DNA of 64,000 bases from positions 1 through 64,000 of the forward strand of contig CALBVY010000015.1 in NCBI GenBank assembly GCA_937969495.1, in the 5' to 3' direction. The DNA comes from an uncultured Verrucomicrobiales bacterium. GTDB taxonomy: Bacteria > Verrucomicrobiota > Verrucomicrobiia > Verrucomicrobiales > Akkermansiaceae. Position numbers and translations under genes: made by a program. Numbering within the stretch: the stretch's first letter is position 1; the number at the start of each line of letters is the position of its first letter. The notes beneath the pieces were generated by a model. That model had not been told where the DNA came from and made no database searches. It was given only the letters and a program-made list of their open reading frames with translations. This document shows positions 18,142-28,221 of the stretch, in pieces.

Positions 18142-19698
18142 TTATTTTCGCTTCAGCGTAGTGATAAGTATGTCCACAGCATCTTGTATCTGTGGCTCAG
18201 ACTTCATCTTTTCCGCCACTTTCTTACATGCATAAATCACCGTGCCGTGATCTCGCCCTCCAAATGACTCTCCTATTTCCATCAGCGAACATGGCGTTAG
18301 ATGACGGCTCAAATACATCGCGATCTGACGAGGGAAAGCAATATTGGTAGGCCTCCTCCGGCTAGTCATATCTGCCATGCGAAGATCATAATGCTCACTG
18401 ACCGCCTTCTGAATAGCATCGATATTAATCCGTTTCTGCCCCTCTTCACGAAGGATGTCTTTGAGCAGAAATTCGGCACGGCTCAGAGTGACCTGCTCAG
18501 TGCCCAAAGAAGCAAACGTAGCGATACGCACCAAGCCCCCCTCAAGGCGCCGCACATTACTCTGGATACGTTCAGCGAGCATATTGAGAATAGAATCATC
18601 CAACTTTGCATCCCAGTCCTCCATCTTTCTACGCAAAATCGCCATACGGGTCTCAATCCCAGGAGGTAAAAGCTCAACAGTTAAACCACTCTCAAAACGT
18701 GAAACCAATCGAGGCTCTAAATGCTTAAGCTCAGAGGCAGGACGATCTGAGGTCAGCACAACTTGGCTCTGTAAATCAAGCAGCTCATTGAAGGTGTGGA
18801 AAAACTCCTCCTGTGAACGCTCCTTCCCAGCCAGAAACTGGATATCATCAATCAGTAAAATATCCGCACGGCGGTATTTCCGGCGAAAACGCTCCAGCGT
18901 TCCTTTACGCACCATATCGATGAACTCATTGGTAAATTTCTCACACGTCAAGTAGACCACCTTAGCTGATGGATCACTGGTCATGAGCTCTTGACCAATC
19001 GCCTGCATCAAGTGCGTTTTCCCCAGTCCTGAATCACCATGAATAAATAAGGGGTTATAAACAGCCTGCCGAGAGGAAGCCACAGCCGTGCATGCAGCGT
19101 GGGCAAATTCATTATTCTGCCCCATGACAAAGCGATCAAAACTGAACTGTGGGTTCAATCCCGCAGATTTGAGCTTTTTCCCCATCTCCATCATTGCAGT
19201 GCCCACTCCACGTTTTCCGTTCAGGTCCTGAGCCGATTCAGGAGGCGAAAAATCCGCCCCTGCAAAAAGAGGCGTGTCGACAATATTTTGATCCGCATCA
19301 GCATCATCTTCAGGTGAGGATGGACTAGAAAGTTCCGCCTGAACAGAGAGCTGACTATCCACGACGATCTTTACCTTACAAGGCAAGTTTGAAGCACGCG
19401 AGAATGCTGTCTGCACCTCTGGCAAGTAGTTCGTCTCAATCCAGACCTGGTGCATATCACTCTCCACAGCTAACACTGCCTCTGTCTCGCTCATGGACAC
19501 AAGCTGCGCAGATTCAAACCAGCGATGGTAGGCATCACTACTAACAAGTTCCTTGATAAGCTCAGATGCCTTACTCCATAATCCTAGCCCATTTTCTCCA
19601 TCAGGTAAATCACCAACCTCTGTTAGTCTTGGTTGCTTCTCGACTGCGAGGCCTTTGTCAATGGTGAGTTTATTCATAGGTGCTTCTGAAATGTGCAT
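18142..19698 (-). CDS. dnaA: Chromosomal replication initiator DnaA
   Basis: The 518-aa product is longer than E. coli DnaA (467), mainly because of an acidic, Ser-rich linker (about 115-175). Domain I occupies about 38-110. Domain III starts near LNPQFSFDRFVMGQNNEFAHAA, with Walker A GDSGLGKT at 221-228 and Walker B LLIDDIQFLAGKE. Domain IV carries the DnaA signature FGGRDHGTVIYACKKV that contacts the DnaA box. An ATG seven codons inside (19677) is an alternative start. Three TTCCACA sequences lie about 117-165 bp upstream and may allow autoregulation. Confidence 0.97.
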   Translation of the reverse strand: MHISEAPMNKLTIDKGLAVEKQPRLTEVGDLPDGENGLGLWSKASELIKELVSSDAYHRWFESAQLVSMSETEAVLAVESDMHQVWIETNYLPEVQTAFSRASNLPCKVKIVVDSQLSVQAELSSPSSPEDDADADQNIVDTPLFAGADFSPPESAQDLNGKRGVGTAMMEMGKKLKSAGLNPQFSFDRFVMGQNNEFAHAACTAVASSRQAVYNPLFIHGDSGLGKTHLMQAIGQELMTSDPSAKVVYLTCEKFTNEFIDMVRKGTLERFRRKYRRADILLIDDIQFLAGKERSQEEFFHTFNELLDLQSQVVLTSDRPASELKHLEPRLVSRFESGLTVELLPPGIETRMAILRRKMEDWDAKLDDSILNMLAERIQSNVRRLEGGLVRIATFASLGTEQVTLSRAEFLLKDILREEGQKRINIDAIQKAVSEHYDLRMADMTSRRRPTNIAFPRQIAMYLSRHLTPCSLMEIGESFGGRDHGTVIYACKKVAEKMKSEPQIQDAVDILITTLKRK

Positions 19699-19814
19699 TG
19701 TTGCGAAGTTGCTTTAAGGGAGTCTTCCAGGGGCTCAGCACAATCATGTAATGAGACAGCGGACAACACGCACATCAAAGTTCCCATTTTCACCTTGCGC
19801 AAAACTTTTTAGCA

Positions 19815-19863
19815 TTCCACATCAGCCAGCTCGAGGAACTCCTGTTTCCACAATGGTTCCACA
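19815..19863. promoter_or_regulatory. Three TTCCACA boxes upstream of dnaA (candidate DnaA sites)
   Basis: TTCCACA occurs at 19815-19821, 19846-19852 and 19857-19863, all in one orientation, with starts 31 and 11 bp apart (close to whole helical turns). It resembles the 3' part of the DnaA box TTATCCACA; the best copy, GTTTCCACA, matches 7 of 9. A very AT-rich stretch follows (19864-19905). Its position suggests dnaA autoregulation or an origin element. Confidence 0.45.
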
Positions 19864-19985
19864 TTATTTTTTTAAAAAACTTGACTCAAAATTTAATAAA
19901 CAAGGGTGAAATATCTATGCTAAAAACCTAACAAATCACCTCAAACCAGAACCCTACAGCACTGATGGAGCAATGATCCCAGCCA

Positions 19986-21578
19986 CTAGTTCAAGGAGGA
20001 GTCCTCCTTCAGAACACAGGCAGCCAGTACTCCACAAATCAACGTTAAGCTGGCATTCAGAGGGAAAAACCATTCCGATGTTAAAGGGGGGCGGGAGTTG
20101 ATCAACGCTTCAGAAAAACTAGTCATACCTACAAGATCTAACATCATAGGCAATTCAGGCCTAAACCACGAGACTAACAGGACAGATGCAAAAGTCCCCA
20201 CTACAAGCCCCTTGGTATTGATCCGGATTGGCAAAATAGAAGCCAATAGCACACCCAAGAGCGGACCGTAAGTGTAAGCAACCATACCAAAAGCCAAGCC
20301 TATCAAATCACTATCTGGATTTCGTTGATAAACCATCCATAGAAGCAATCCAGCACCAGTAAGCACAATACCCCAAATACACACCACAATCCGTGAAAGG
20401 CGTACCATTTCTTCTCCTTTCCCCTCTTCTTCGAGCTTCTCTCTGCCATAAATCACCGAGAGACTTGTCTGACTCAAAGCAGCAAGGATAGAATCAAGAC
20501 TCGAGATCGCAGCGGCAAATGCTCCCGCCAAAATCAAACCACTCACCCCCACTGGCACCTCCATCGTAATCCAAGTGGGAAAGACGTAGTTCGAGTTCTC
20601 AGCAAAGCTCGCACTCATCTCTGGAGCTGGCACATACACTTGATACCACGCAAACAAACCTGCACCCACAGCCAACATCAGCACCGTGATCAGAATAGAC
20701 ACACTACTCCAGCACATCGCCTTCCTAGCATCCTTAATATTACCACAGCAAAACATGCGCTGCGTATTAAGCTGGTCTACACCAAAAGCCGTAAAATTCT
20801 GAAACGGCATGGCAAACAATGCCACCCACAGGGTGTATTTCAGCGTAGGATCTTGAAAAGGTGTCGTCAAATCAACCCAGCGCAGTTTATTCACATGCTC
20901 TCCATCCACCACCACTTGATTAAGAACCGATATCTGCTCCCAGCCTAACTGCCCAGCAAGAATCCCCAAAGATAGTAACCCACCAAAGATAAAAAGGCAG
21001 AACTGCATGACATCTGTCCAGATCACAGTCTGCATACCTCCCATAAATGTCCACAGCACGGCGATGGCTCCAATGATCATGATACAGACACTGACGTCCA
21101 TTCCAGTCACCACCTTCAGGATGATTGCCGTGACCAAAACTCGCACACTTTGCCCGAGTATCGCTCCCATTGAAAATAACACAGTAACAAGCCTCCTCGC
21201 CCCCTCACCCAGACGGTTCCCCATAAAGTCATAAGGACTGTAAATCTCCTTTTCATAGTAAAGAGGCACTAACCAATACGCCACCGCGAACCTTGCAATG
21301 ATCGAGCCCAGCCCCCATTGCAAATAGGTCCAATCTCCTGACATGGCATAAACTCCTCCCGGTACACCGATAAAGGTCAAAGCGCTAATTTCCGTTGCTA
21401 TCATGGAGCCACTGACAGCCCACCATGGGATCTTTTTCCCACCGAGAAAGAAGTCTTTAATATTAGCCTGCTTCCCTGACAATTTATGCCCCAGCCAAGT
21501 TGTCAAAAGCATGTAAACGATAACGACTATCCAGTCCCAGTGCGTAAAAAATGCGTGTATCGGCTTTTCCATGGACAC
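19986..21578 (-). CDS. Sodium:solute symporter (SSS family)
   Basis: The 530-aa product has about 13-14 transmembrane helices. Family features are the N-terminal LTTWLGHKLSGKQANIKDFFLGGKKIPWW, then SGSMIATEISALTFIGVPG with small residues lining the substrate/sodium site, and the central GVDQLNTQRMFCCGN segment, equivalent to the QR region of SSS transporters. The helix AFAAAISSLDSILAALSQT contains the conserved Ser/Asp of the Na2 site. The substrate cannot be told; sugars, sialic acid and amino-acid-like solutes are all handled by this family. A Met at position 3 is an alternative start. No catabolic genes flank it. Confidence 0.92.
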   Translation of the reverse strand: MSMEKPIHAFFTHWDWIVVIVYMLLTTWLGHKLSGKQANIKDFFLGGKKIPWWAVSGSMIATEISALTFIGVPGGVYAMSGDWTYLQWGLGSIIARFAVAYWLVPLYYEKEIYSPYDFMGNRLGEGARRLVTVLFSMGAILGQSVRVLVTAIILKVVTGMDVSVCIMIIGAIAVLWTFMGGMQTVIWTDVMQFCLFIFGGLLSLGILAGQLGWEQISVLNQVVVDGEHVNKLRWVDLTTPFQDPTLKYTLWVALFAMPFQNFTAFGVDQLNTQRMFCCGNIKDARKAMCWSSVSILITVLMLAVGAGLFAWYQVYVPAPEMSASFAENSNYVFPTWITMEVPVGVSGLILAGAFAAAISSLDSILAALSQTSLSVIYGREKLEEEGKGEEMVRLSRIVVCIWGIVLTGAGLLLWMVYQRNPDSDLIGLAFGMVAYTYGPLLGVLLASILPIRINTKGLVVGTFASVLLVSWFRPELPMMLDLVGMTSFSEALINSRPPLTSEWFFPLNASLTLICGVLAACVLKEDSSLN

Positions 21579-21689
21579 GAAAGCTAGCAGAGCAGCTACC
21601 CGCTTGAAACTGAAAACTTCAAACTAAATACAAAAGAGTCTTGTCGTTTCATCCTAGTCGATCATAACTAACCTCCAGATTTACGTAGC

Positions 21690-22433
21690 GTGGCCACTTC
21701 TGGAAAACATCATATTCTTGGCATCATCCCAGCTCGCTGGGCCTCCACACGCTTCCCCGGTAAACCGCTCCATCTCATCGCCGGCAAGCCCCTTGTGCAG
21801 CACGTTTGGGAACGCTGCCAACAATGCAGCTTGTTAGACAATGTAGTGATCGCCACTGATGACACAAGGATCAGTGAAACCTGCCAGAGCTTCGGCGCTG
21901 AAGTTACCATGACCTCCTCGGACCACCCCACCGGCACAGACCGCATCGCAGAGTCCATCATTTCACGCCCAGAAGCATCACACATCATCAATATCCAGGG
22001 GGATGAACCATTGATCGACCCCGCCCTGATTGATCAGCTGGCACAGGCTTTATTAACCGATTCTGGAGTGTCCATGGCCACTGCCGCCAATCCCATCTCT
22101 GACCCCGCACTCATGGCAGATACCAACGTAGTCAAAGTCGTGATAGCAAAGAACGGCGACGCACTGTATTTCTCCCGTAGTGCCATCCCATTCTGCCGCG
22201 CAGAACACCCCAGCCTAAAGCTCTATCGCCATAAGGGCATCTACGCATACCGCCGAGATTTCCTAGAAACATTTATTACCTGGGAGCCATCACCACTAGA
22301 GCTCGCAGAGTCTTTAGAGCAGCTCCGTGCGCTCGAGAACAATGCCCGAATCAAGGTGCTCATCACAGATGACGAGTCACCAGGTGTTGATACCTTAGAA
22401 CAAGCCAAGCAGATTGAAGCCCTCCTCAAATAA
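21690..22433 (+). CDS. kdsB: 3-deoxy-manno-octulosonate cytidylyltransferase
   Basis: This enzyme activates Kdo to CMP-Kdo for lipopolysaccharide assembly, so the cell has a Gram-negative outer membrane. The 247-aa product shows IIPARWASTRFPGKPL (about 11-26, nucleotide binding), TSSDHPTGTDRIAE and NIQGDEPLIDP (metal-binding Asp), and YRHKGIYAYRRDFL, all diagnostic. The start is GTG. It is followed 34 bp later by pyrG, which makes the CTP that KdsB uses, an order found in many bacteria. Confidence 0.96.
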   Translation: MATSGKHHILGIIPARWASTRFPGKPLHLIAGKPLVQHVWERCQQCSLLDNVVIATDDTRISETCQSFGAEVTMTSSDHPTGTDRIAESIISRPEASHIINIQGDEPLIDPALIDQLAQALLTDSGVSMATAANPISDPALMADTNVVKVVIAKNGDALYFSRSAIPFCRAEHPSLKLYRHKGIYAYRRDFLETFITWEPSPLELAESLEQLRALENNARIKVLITDDESPGVDTLEQAKQIEALLK

Positions 22434-22467
22434 ATCCCTCACTCATCATCTCTAATTAACTATCTCC

Positions 22468-24090
22468 ATGTCTCAGCCTACTAAATACATCTTTGTTACT
22501 GGAGGAGTGGTCTCCTCGCTTGGTAAAGGTCTCGCCGCCGCATCTCTCGGAACGCTTCTCGAACACCGTGGCCTATCCGTGATCTTGCAGAAGTTTGACC
22601 CCTACCTCAATGTTGATCCTGGCACCATGTCTCCATTTCAGCATGGTGAAGTTTACGTACTCGATGACGGCGCAGAGACAGATCTCGATCTTGGCCACTA
22701 TGAACGGTTTACCAACTGCACTCTCACACGTTTCAATAACCTCACCTCTGGGCAGGTCTTTGAAAATGTGATCCGCAAGGAGCGCAAAGGAGAGTATCTT
22801 GGGAAAACTGTTCAGTTTATCCCCCACTGCACCGATGAGATTAAAGCACGAATCAATGACGTCACACTGCGCTCAGATGCCGATGTCATCATCACTGAAA
22901 TTGGCGGCACCGTAGGTGATATAGAAGGCCATCTCTTTCTTGAGGCACTCCGCCAGTTTTCTCTCGAAGTAGGCCGTGATAACGTCTGCTTCATCCACGT
23001 AACTTTACTCCCACGTATCCGTGCTGCTGGTGAGATTAAAACTAAACCTACCCAGCAGTCCGTAGCCAAACTCCGTGAGATCGGCATCCAGCCAGACATC
23101 GTCGTCTGCCGCACAGAGCATGATCTGGATGAAGACAACCGTAAAAAAATCGCCATGTTCTGTAATGTGGAGGCTAAGCACGTCGTTGCATTCCGCGATG
23201 TTGACCACACCATCTACGAGTGCCCACTGGATCTGCGCAGAGACAAGTTAGACCGCCTAGTATCTGATAAATTAGGCCTCGAATCCGCCACACCCGATCT
23301 CAAGGAATGGCGCGCCTTTGTCGACCGTATCATCAACCCCACCCACGAGGTTAATATCGCCGTAGTTGGTAAGTACATTGAGCTTCAAGATGCGTATAAG
23401 TCCATCTACGAGTCACTCACTCATGCAGGTGCCCTGCATGATACCCGGATCAACATCACCAGAATCGAAGCCGAGGCGATTGAAACAGATGGTGCTGTCG
23501 CCCATCTATCAGACATACATGGTATCCTCATCCCTGGTGGCTTTGGAGACCGAGGCACGGAAGGGAAAATCCTCACCGCCAAATTTGCCCGCGAAAACAA
23601 CCTCCCCTTCTTTGGTATCTGCTTAGGTATGCAAATCGCCACTATCGAGTTTGCTCGTAACGTCTGCAATCTGGACGAAGCCAACTCCACAGAATTTAAT
23701 AAAAACACCCCTCACCCTGTCATCTGCCTGCAAGAAGAACAGCAAGGCATTCAAGACCTTGGCGCTACCATGCGCCTTGGTGCAAGTGACTCAAAGATTT
23801 ACCCTAACACCAAGGCGGCCGCCCTCTATGGCAGTGACATAATCAGTGAGCGTCACCGCCACCGCTATGAATTTAACCCCAACTATCGCGAACAAATAGA
23901 AAGCGCAGGGCTAAAGATAAGCTCCGTCTCAGCAGAAGCAGGCTTGGTGGAAATCGTCGAGATAGAAGACCACCCATTCTTTATCGGTGCACAATTTCAT
24001 CCAGAGTTTCAATCACGGCCTAATCATCCTCATCCCCTATTCTCAGGATTTGTCGACGCCTCTCTCACCCTCAAACAAACCACCTCTTAA
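22468..24090 (+). CDS. pyrG: CTP synthase
   Basis: This enzyme aminates UTP to CTP using glutamine. The 540-aa product has the N-terminal synthase domain ([37 protein letters not shown] and [12 protein letters not shown]). The C-terminal class I glutamine amidotransferase domain carries the nucleophile Cys in FFGICLGMQ and the His/Glu pair in [12 protein letters not shown]. The length is standard. It forms a transcription unit with kdsB upstream and a RidA-like gene that begins 4 bp after its stop. Confidence 0.98.
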   Translation: MSQPTKYIFVTGGVVSSLGKGLAAASLGTLLEHRGLSVILQKFDPYLNVDPGTMSPFQHGEVYVLDDGAETDLDLGHYERFTNCTLTRFNNLTSGQVFENVIRKERKGEYLGKTVQFIPHCTDEIKARINDVTLRSDADVIITEIGGTVGDIEGHLFLEALRQFSLEVGRDNVCFIHVTLLPRIRAAGEIKTKPTQQSVAKLREIGIQPDIVVCRTEHDLDEDNRKKIAMFCNVEAKHVVAFRDVDHTIYECPLDLRRDKLDRLVSDKLGLESATPDLKEWRAFVDRIINPTHEVNIAVVGKYIELQDAYKSIYESLTHAGALHDTRINITRIEAEAIETDGAVAHLSDIHGILIPGGFGDRGTEGKILTAKFARENNLPFFGICLGMQIATIEFARNVCNLDEANSTEFNKNTPHPVICLQEEQQGIQDLGATMRLGASDSKIYPNTKAAALYGSDIISERHRHRYEFNPNYREQIESAGLKISSVSAEAGLVEIVEIEDHPFFIGAQFHPEFQSRPNHPHPLFSGFVDASLTLKQTTS

Positions 24091-24094
24091 CTGT

Positions 24095-24550
24095 ATGAAT
24101 ATTGAATCCCGTATCCAAGACCTCGGTCACACCCTACCCGAAGCCCCTGCCCCCGCCGGCTCTTACGTCAACTGCGTCCGCTCTGGAAACCTCCTCTTTC
24201 TCGCAGGTGGAATCCCACCTTTGGATGACGAGACCTTCAAGGGCAAAGTCCCCACGGAAACAAACCTAGAAACAGCTCAAGAAGCAGCCAGGTTAATTAC
24301 CCTAAACCGCCTCGCAGTTGTCAAAGCCGAGATCGGCGATTTAGATCTCATCACACGCATTGTCAACGTAGGTGGATTTGTTAATTCAGAGCCAGACTTC
24401 TACCAGCACCCCGCCGTCATCAATGGCTGCTCAGACTTACTTGTAGAAATCTTTGGCGACAAAGGAATTCACTCCCGCACCGCCATGGGAGCAGCAGCGC
24501 TCCCGCTCAATGTTTCAGTAGAAATTAATATGATCATCGAGGTCGAATAA
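24095..24550 (+). CDS. RidA/YjgF-YER057c-UK114 superfamily protein
   Basis: I use the ATG at 24095, four bases after the pyrG stop. A longer frame would overlap pyrG by about 100 bp and add a non-homologous tail. The 151-aa product has VNCVRSGNLLFLAGGIPPL near the start and ends TAMGAAALPLNVSVEINMIIEVE, as in YjgF-related (YjgH/TdcF-like) proteins. The Arg that binds carboxylates in true RidA deaminases (usually in RPAR..V) is replaced by SRTAMG with R preceding, so imine deamination is likely but not certain. The subgroup is somewhat longer than canonical RidA (about 130 aa). Confidence 0.88.
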   Translation: MNIESRIQDLGHTLPEAPAPAGSYVNCVRSGNLLFLAGGIPPLDDETFKGKVPTETNLETAQEAARLITLNRLAVVKAEIGDLDLITRIVNVGGFVNSEPDFYQHPAVINGCSDLLVEIFGDKGIHSRTAMGAAALPLNVSVEINMIIEVE

Positions 24551-24563
24551 GTAAATCAAGGTC

Positions 24564-25208
24564 ATGACAAATCCTCCACAGCAGCCTTATCAAGCACCAT
24601 CACCTCCGCAGAATCAGCTACCTCAAAAAAAGTGTGCACTCGCCGTCACCAGCTTAGTGCTCGGTATTTGTTCATTTTTCACATGGATACTGACAGGCAT
24701 CCCAGCCATCATCTGCGGTCATATTGCCCAAAGTAAGATCAAACAATCTGGCGGTAAGCTGAGTGGAGCTGGCATGGCAACCACTGGCCTAGTGTTGGGA
24801 TATGTAAGTATACCTCTGATATTTATCATCGCAGCTCTTGCCGCAATGGCAACGCCAGTGATCATGAAGCAGAAACAAAAGGCAGATATGGTTCAGGCTA
24901 CATCCAATGCCAAACAGATTTTTCTCTACCTCGTAGACTATGAAGCAGAACACGGAAAATTCCCAGACTCTCTTGATGACTTAGAAACACCAAGCTCTTC
25001 ATATAACGCTGACGACTTCAGACCAAGAAAGGGAAACTGGGAGTATCATGGAGCAGGAAAAAGTAGCCGTGAACTTACAAAGGATATGTTATTATCTTAT
25101 CAACAAAAACAGCAAGGAACATGGCTCGTCCTACGTATCGATGGCTCCGTACACCGATTAAAAGACGAAGCTTATCAAGCTGCGATCAAAGCCCAGCAAT
25201 CACCCTAG
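24564..25208 (+). CDS. DUF4190-domain membrane protein (214 aa)
   Basis: A Pro/Gln-rich cytosolic N-terminus (1-25) leads into two transmembrane helices: ALAVTSLVLGICSFFTWILTGIPAIICGHIAQSKI, then SGAGMATTGLVLGYVSIPLIFIIAALAAMATPV. This is the DUF4190 pattern, with the GHIA..KI turn. The C-terminal domain (about 105-214) starts QKADMVQATSNAKQIFLYLVDYEAEHGKFPDSLDDL, which strongly resembles the post-helix region of verrucomicrobial pseudopilin-like proteins, where KQI...Y...HG.FP is common. The function is unknown. It follows the RidA gene by 13 bp and may be co-transcribed. Confidence 0.8.
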   Translation: MTNPPQQPYQAPSPPQNQLPQKKCALAVTSLVLGICSFFTWILTGIPAIICGHIAQSKIKQSGGKLSGAGMATTGLVLGYVSIPLIFIIAALAAMATPVIMKQKQKADMVQATSNAKQIFLYLVDYEAEHGKFPDSLDDLETPSSSYNADDFRPRKGNWEYHGAGKSSRELTKDMLLSYQQKQQGTWLVLRIDGSVHRLKDEAYQAAIKAQQSP

Positions 25209-25350
25209 CTAGAATAGATTGATAACATACAACCTCAGCCCCCATCATTCCTCGTCAGCCGCTTACTCTAAAGCGCACCACTGAATTTTTCATCATTTTT
25301 TTATAATCCTTGAAGGTAAAACGACTCTCCATAAGGGCTATAACCTCAAT

Positions 25351-26499
25351 TTACTGTAATATAAGCCCGATGGGTTTACGAAGGCCTATACCGGTAGGTA
25401 TCATTGCTAACAAAACACCGATAGTTCCAGCCAGTAAAATAATACCCGTATCATAAAATGGCAAAGCCAAGGATCCAGTCTCTTCAAATCCTAAATCTGC
25501 CAAATAAGCATCACCAGAGCGATACATCACCCTCCATAGTAGGGATGCCGATACGAGCCCCAATAACACCAAAAGAAAATTTTCAAAAAATGCGTGGAGT
25601 TGTAGTATGATTCCAGGTGTTCCAAAACTCCTTAGCAGTGCAAGCAAGTAGGATTCTTGCCTATATTCAAGCCAGGAAATACTGCCTAAAGTGCAAGACA
25701 AGATCACTCCACATCCGATCAAGACTCCCGCTCTAGCAAGTTGCTGAAATCGAGTTACTTTTTCCAAATTATGGATAATTTCCAAAGACGAGACGATCTT
25801 GATTTTCCTCTTTTCCGCATCATGATAAGCTGACATTTGTTCGATGTAATCTTCGACCTCTTCGAGAGAAGAAAGATTTGCTATCGTAAAGTTAACAAAC
25901 CCTTTCTTCAGATAAACTTCCATAAATTCCTGAGGAATGGCAATGGCTCTATCCATGGACAAGTTTTGACTAATCCAATCTGGCATTTCTCTAGGGTGGG
26001 CTACTGTATTTCGATCAAGCACTCGAATCCTCTCAACAGAACTCAGATTTAAGTTCCCTTTTGATAAAAACCAGATTTTTGCAGGCTCTGTCAAACTCTG
26101 TTCTGTGCGAAACTCTGCTTGGGACTCTCCATAGACAACAATCGGAATAGATGCATCTTTTTTCCAAAATGCTGAAAGCAAGGGTTGTTTGATATGCGTT
26201 ATTTTGTCATCACCGTATCTTTGCTTCCAAAGCTGCTCCTCTTCATGGGTTCTACCTAATACTGTAGCTGCTTTGTTATTCGGCACTACTTCACTACTAA
26301 AGACACGATAGATTGAATTTTTTTCCAGCTGCGACTTCAACTCTCGTTCAATTTCAGCATACAACGTGAGGATCATAGTAGCTAGCAAACCCAATAGCAT
26401 CGGAACCAACACCTTACTCAAAGGTGATACAGGATATTCACACCAACGTTTGAAGGTGTTCTTCCACAGGTAAAAAGGTATTGAAATCCAAGATGTCAT
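25351..26499 (-). CDS. ABC transporter permease, MacB/FtsX (four-helix) type
   Basis: One N-terminal transmembrane helix (after MLLGLLATMILTLYAEIE) is followed by a large extracytoplasmic domain. Three C-terminal helices (LIGCGVILSCTLGSISWLEY, FFENFLLVLLGLVSASLLW and TGIILLAGTIGVLLAMIPTGIGL) complete the type VII ABC exporter topology used by MacB and LolCE. I start it at the ATG at 26499. A more upstream Met (26538) would add 13 hydrophobic residues. Either way it overlaps the ATPase gene by over 60 bp. It is the last gene of an ATPase-adaptor-TolC operon and lies in DNA visibly richer in A+T than the neighbouring housekeeping genes. Confidence 0.85.
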   Translation of the reverse strand: MTSWISIPFYLWKNTFKRWCEYPVSPLSKVLVPMLLGLLATMILTLYAEIERELKSQLEKNSIYRVFSSEVVPNNKAATVLGRTHEEEQLWKQRYGDDKITHIKQPLLSAFWKKDASIPIVVYGESQAEFRTEQSLTEPAKIWFLSKGNLNLSSVERIRVLDRNTVAHPREMPDWISQNLSMDRAIAIPQEFMEVYLKKGFVNFTIANLSSLEEVEDYIEQMSAYHDAEKRKIKIVSSLEIIHNLEKVTRFQQLARAGVLIGCGVILSCTLGSISWLEYRQESYLLALLRSFGTPGIILQLHAFFENFLLVLLGLVSASLLWRVMYRSGDAYLADLGFEETGSLALPFYDTGIILLAGTIGVLLAMIPTGIGLRKPIGLILQ

Positions 26500-27088
26500 T
26501 AGAAATAAAATCCAAACGATGGTCGTGAGAAGCCACAAGGCAGGTTGTCCCCTCAGATACAGACTTTCTAATTGCTTTGCAAATAATATCAGTATTCAAA
26601 TCATCCAAACCTGATGTCGGTTCATCCAATAAGAGCAATGACGGACTTTTGGCAAGGGCTCGGGCAATACTCGCCCTTTGCTGCTGTCCCCCAGAGAGCT
26701 GCTGCGGCATTTTGTTCGCATACTTACTAATACCTAACAAGTCTAACCAATATTTTGCATCACATTTGCTACGACCTGCCATATCCAAAGCTAATGAAAT
26801 ATTACGTTCAATGCTTGCGAGAGGCAGTAAGTTGATCTGTTGAAAAACAAAACCTACCTCCATCTTAAGAAAACGTGGAGATCCCACCGCATATGGTGAA
26901 TCTGTTTTTATTATTCCTGAAGCTGGAGGAAGTAACCCAGCAGCAAGTCTTAGCAAAGTACTCTTACCACAACCAGAAAACCCTTTTATCAGAGTAATTC
27001 CGGAGTCTGCCGAAAAATCAAGTCCATCAAATACAAATTCTTTCGATCTAGGATAACGAAATTTTAATTGTTGGATTTCAATTTTCAT
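26438..27088 (-). CDS. ABC transporter ATP-binding protein, LolD/MacB type
   Basis: The 216-aa product is a complete nucleotide-binding domain: Walker A GFSGCGKST (36-44), Q-loop VFQQINLLP, signature LSGGQQQR (131-138), Walker B LLLLDEP (151-157) and the H-loop ASHDHR. Its length and the QINLLP Q-loop are typical of ATPases that power four-helix MacB/LolCE permeases, and the permease follows immediately. The start overlaps the upstream adaptor gene by 11 bp. It energises export, or outward mechanical work, through the partner permease. Confidence 0.93.
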   Translation of the reverse strand: MKIEIQQLKFRYPRSKEFVFDGLDFSADSGITLIKGFSGCGKSTLLRLAAGLLPPASGIIKTDSPYAVGSPRFLKMEVGFVFQQINLLPLASIERNISLALDMAGRSKCDAKYWLDLLGISKYANKMPQQLSGGQQQRASIARALAKSPSLLLLDEPTSGLDDLNTDIICKAIRKSVSEGTTCLVASHDHRLDFISNDILDFNTFLPVEEHLQTLV

Positions 27089-28220
27089 TACCGTTTTTAA
27101 TCAAAATGGTTTGCGGGCCAACTTGTAATACCGTGCTTTTGGGCCATAGATGTTTCACTAGACCAGACCAGCCATGCTTTTTGAGAATTGATGGAGCGAT
27201 AAACGCGATATCTTTTTTTTGCACCAAAGAATGCGCTTTAGGGTACTTACGGTAAATATGCACAAAATGACTCTCCCCACTTGAGTGCTTCGCCACTTCG
27301 ACAGGCAAATTACTAAGTTTAAAAATAGAATTATGCTTAATCCCAGCTCCTGTCTCGATTTCCTCAATTCGATCAAACGTGCCCTCAATCAATTTTCCAG
27401 TTTGAGAATCCTGTAATAGAACCATAAGGTTTTCTGGCTTGGCCTCCCGGGAATAAGAATTGGTTAGTTTGACGACAACTTCGTAATGCTTTTCATCTAC
27501 AAGAGTAGCGATCGTGGTATTATTACTTATCCATGTCGGCTTGTCCTTATCCCTTGGTTTCCCAATTTCTTGTTTAACCGATTCTGAAAGTTCAAGTTTA
27601 CCTTCAAACGCAGCCTTTACAATAGAACGTCTCTCGAGAAGTTCGAACCTCTTACGCTTTCGCTTTAGATCCAAGAGTCCCTCGGATTCAAAAAGCTCAA
27701 ATTCTTTTTTTACATTTTCGGGATCAATTTGAGATTGTATACGCTGGATTTTTTTATCGATATCAAGCAAACCAGTACTAATACGCTCTCTAAGTCCTCC
27801 GATATCTTCTCCTTGCTCTAAAAAACTGACCAATTCTTCTTTTTTTGACTTCAGACCATCTAACGCTAGTTTTTGTTTTTCAATTAATTCGTCACTATTC
27901 CAGCGCTCATCTCTTAACTTTATCTTAAATTTTTCTTCTTCTACACTAAGCGCTTTACGCTCAAGCTCAAGTTCTTCTGGATCAACCGTCATCCAATGCT
28001 CATCTTTTTTTAAAATTTGCCCATCTTTAGCATGAACGACTATAAATCTCGCGATATCTGTTTTGATGCTATCATAGTTGCGAGGGCGTATAGAGCCCTC
28101 TTCAAGCCCCAACCAAATACGGTTTGTTTTAGGGAAATCAGAGAGTTCTGGAGCCTGTTTCTCCGCCCATGCAGCATATGAGAAAAGGAAACATAGTAAC
28201 CATGTAATCTTTGATAGCAT
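27078..28220 (-). CDS. Putative periplasmic adaptor (membrane-fusion-like) protein
   Basis: I start this at the ATG at 28220, which lies just past the TolC-like gene's stop and opens a good signal peptide (MLSKITWLLCFLFSYAAWAE). The central part (about 60-200) is a long charged coiled-coil region with heptads rich in Glu, Lys and Leu, as in the alpha-hairpin of membrane fusion proteins. Beta-rich segments flank it, ending with VLQVGPQTILIKNG, as in the beta-barrel/membrane-proximal part of MacA-like adaptors. I could not match it to HlyD or MacA by conserved motif, so the role rests on architecture and its place between TolC and ABC genes. Confidence 0.7.
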   Translation of the reverse strand: MLSKITWLLCFLFSYAAWAEKQAPELSDFPKTNRIWLGLEEGSIRPRNYDSIKTDIARFIVVHAKDGQILKKDEHWMTVDPEELELERKALSVEEEKFKIKLRDERWNSDELIEKQKLALDGLKSKKEELVSFLEQGEDIGGLRERISTGLLDIDKKIQRIQSQIDPENVKKEFELFESEGLLDLKRKRKRFELLERRSIVKAAFEGKLELSESVKQEIGKPRDKDKPTWISNNTTIATLVDEKHYEVVVKLTNSYSREAKPENLMVLLQDSQTGKLIEGTFDRIEEIETGAGIKHNSIFKLSNLPVEVAKHSSGESHFVHIYRKYPKAHSLVQKKDIAFIAPSILKKHGWSGLVKHLWPKSTVLQVGPQTILIKNGNEN

Positions 28221-28221
28221 C

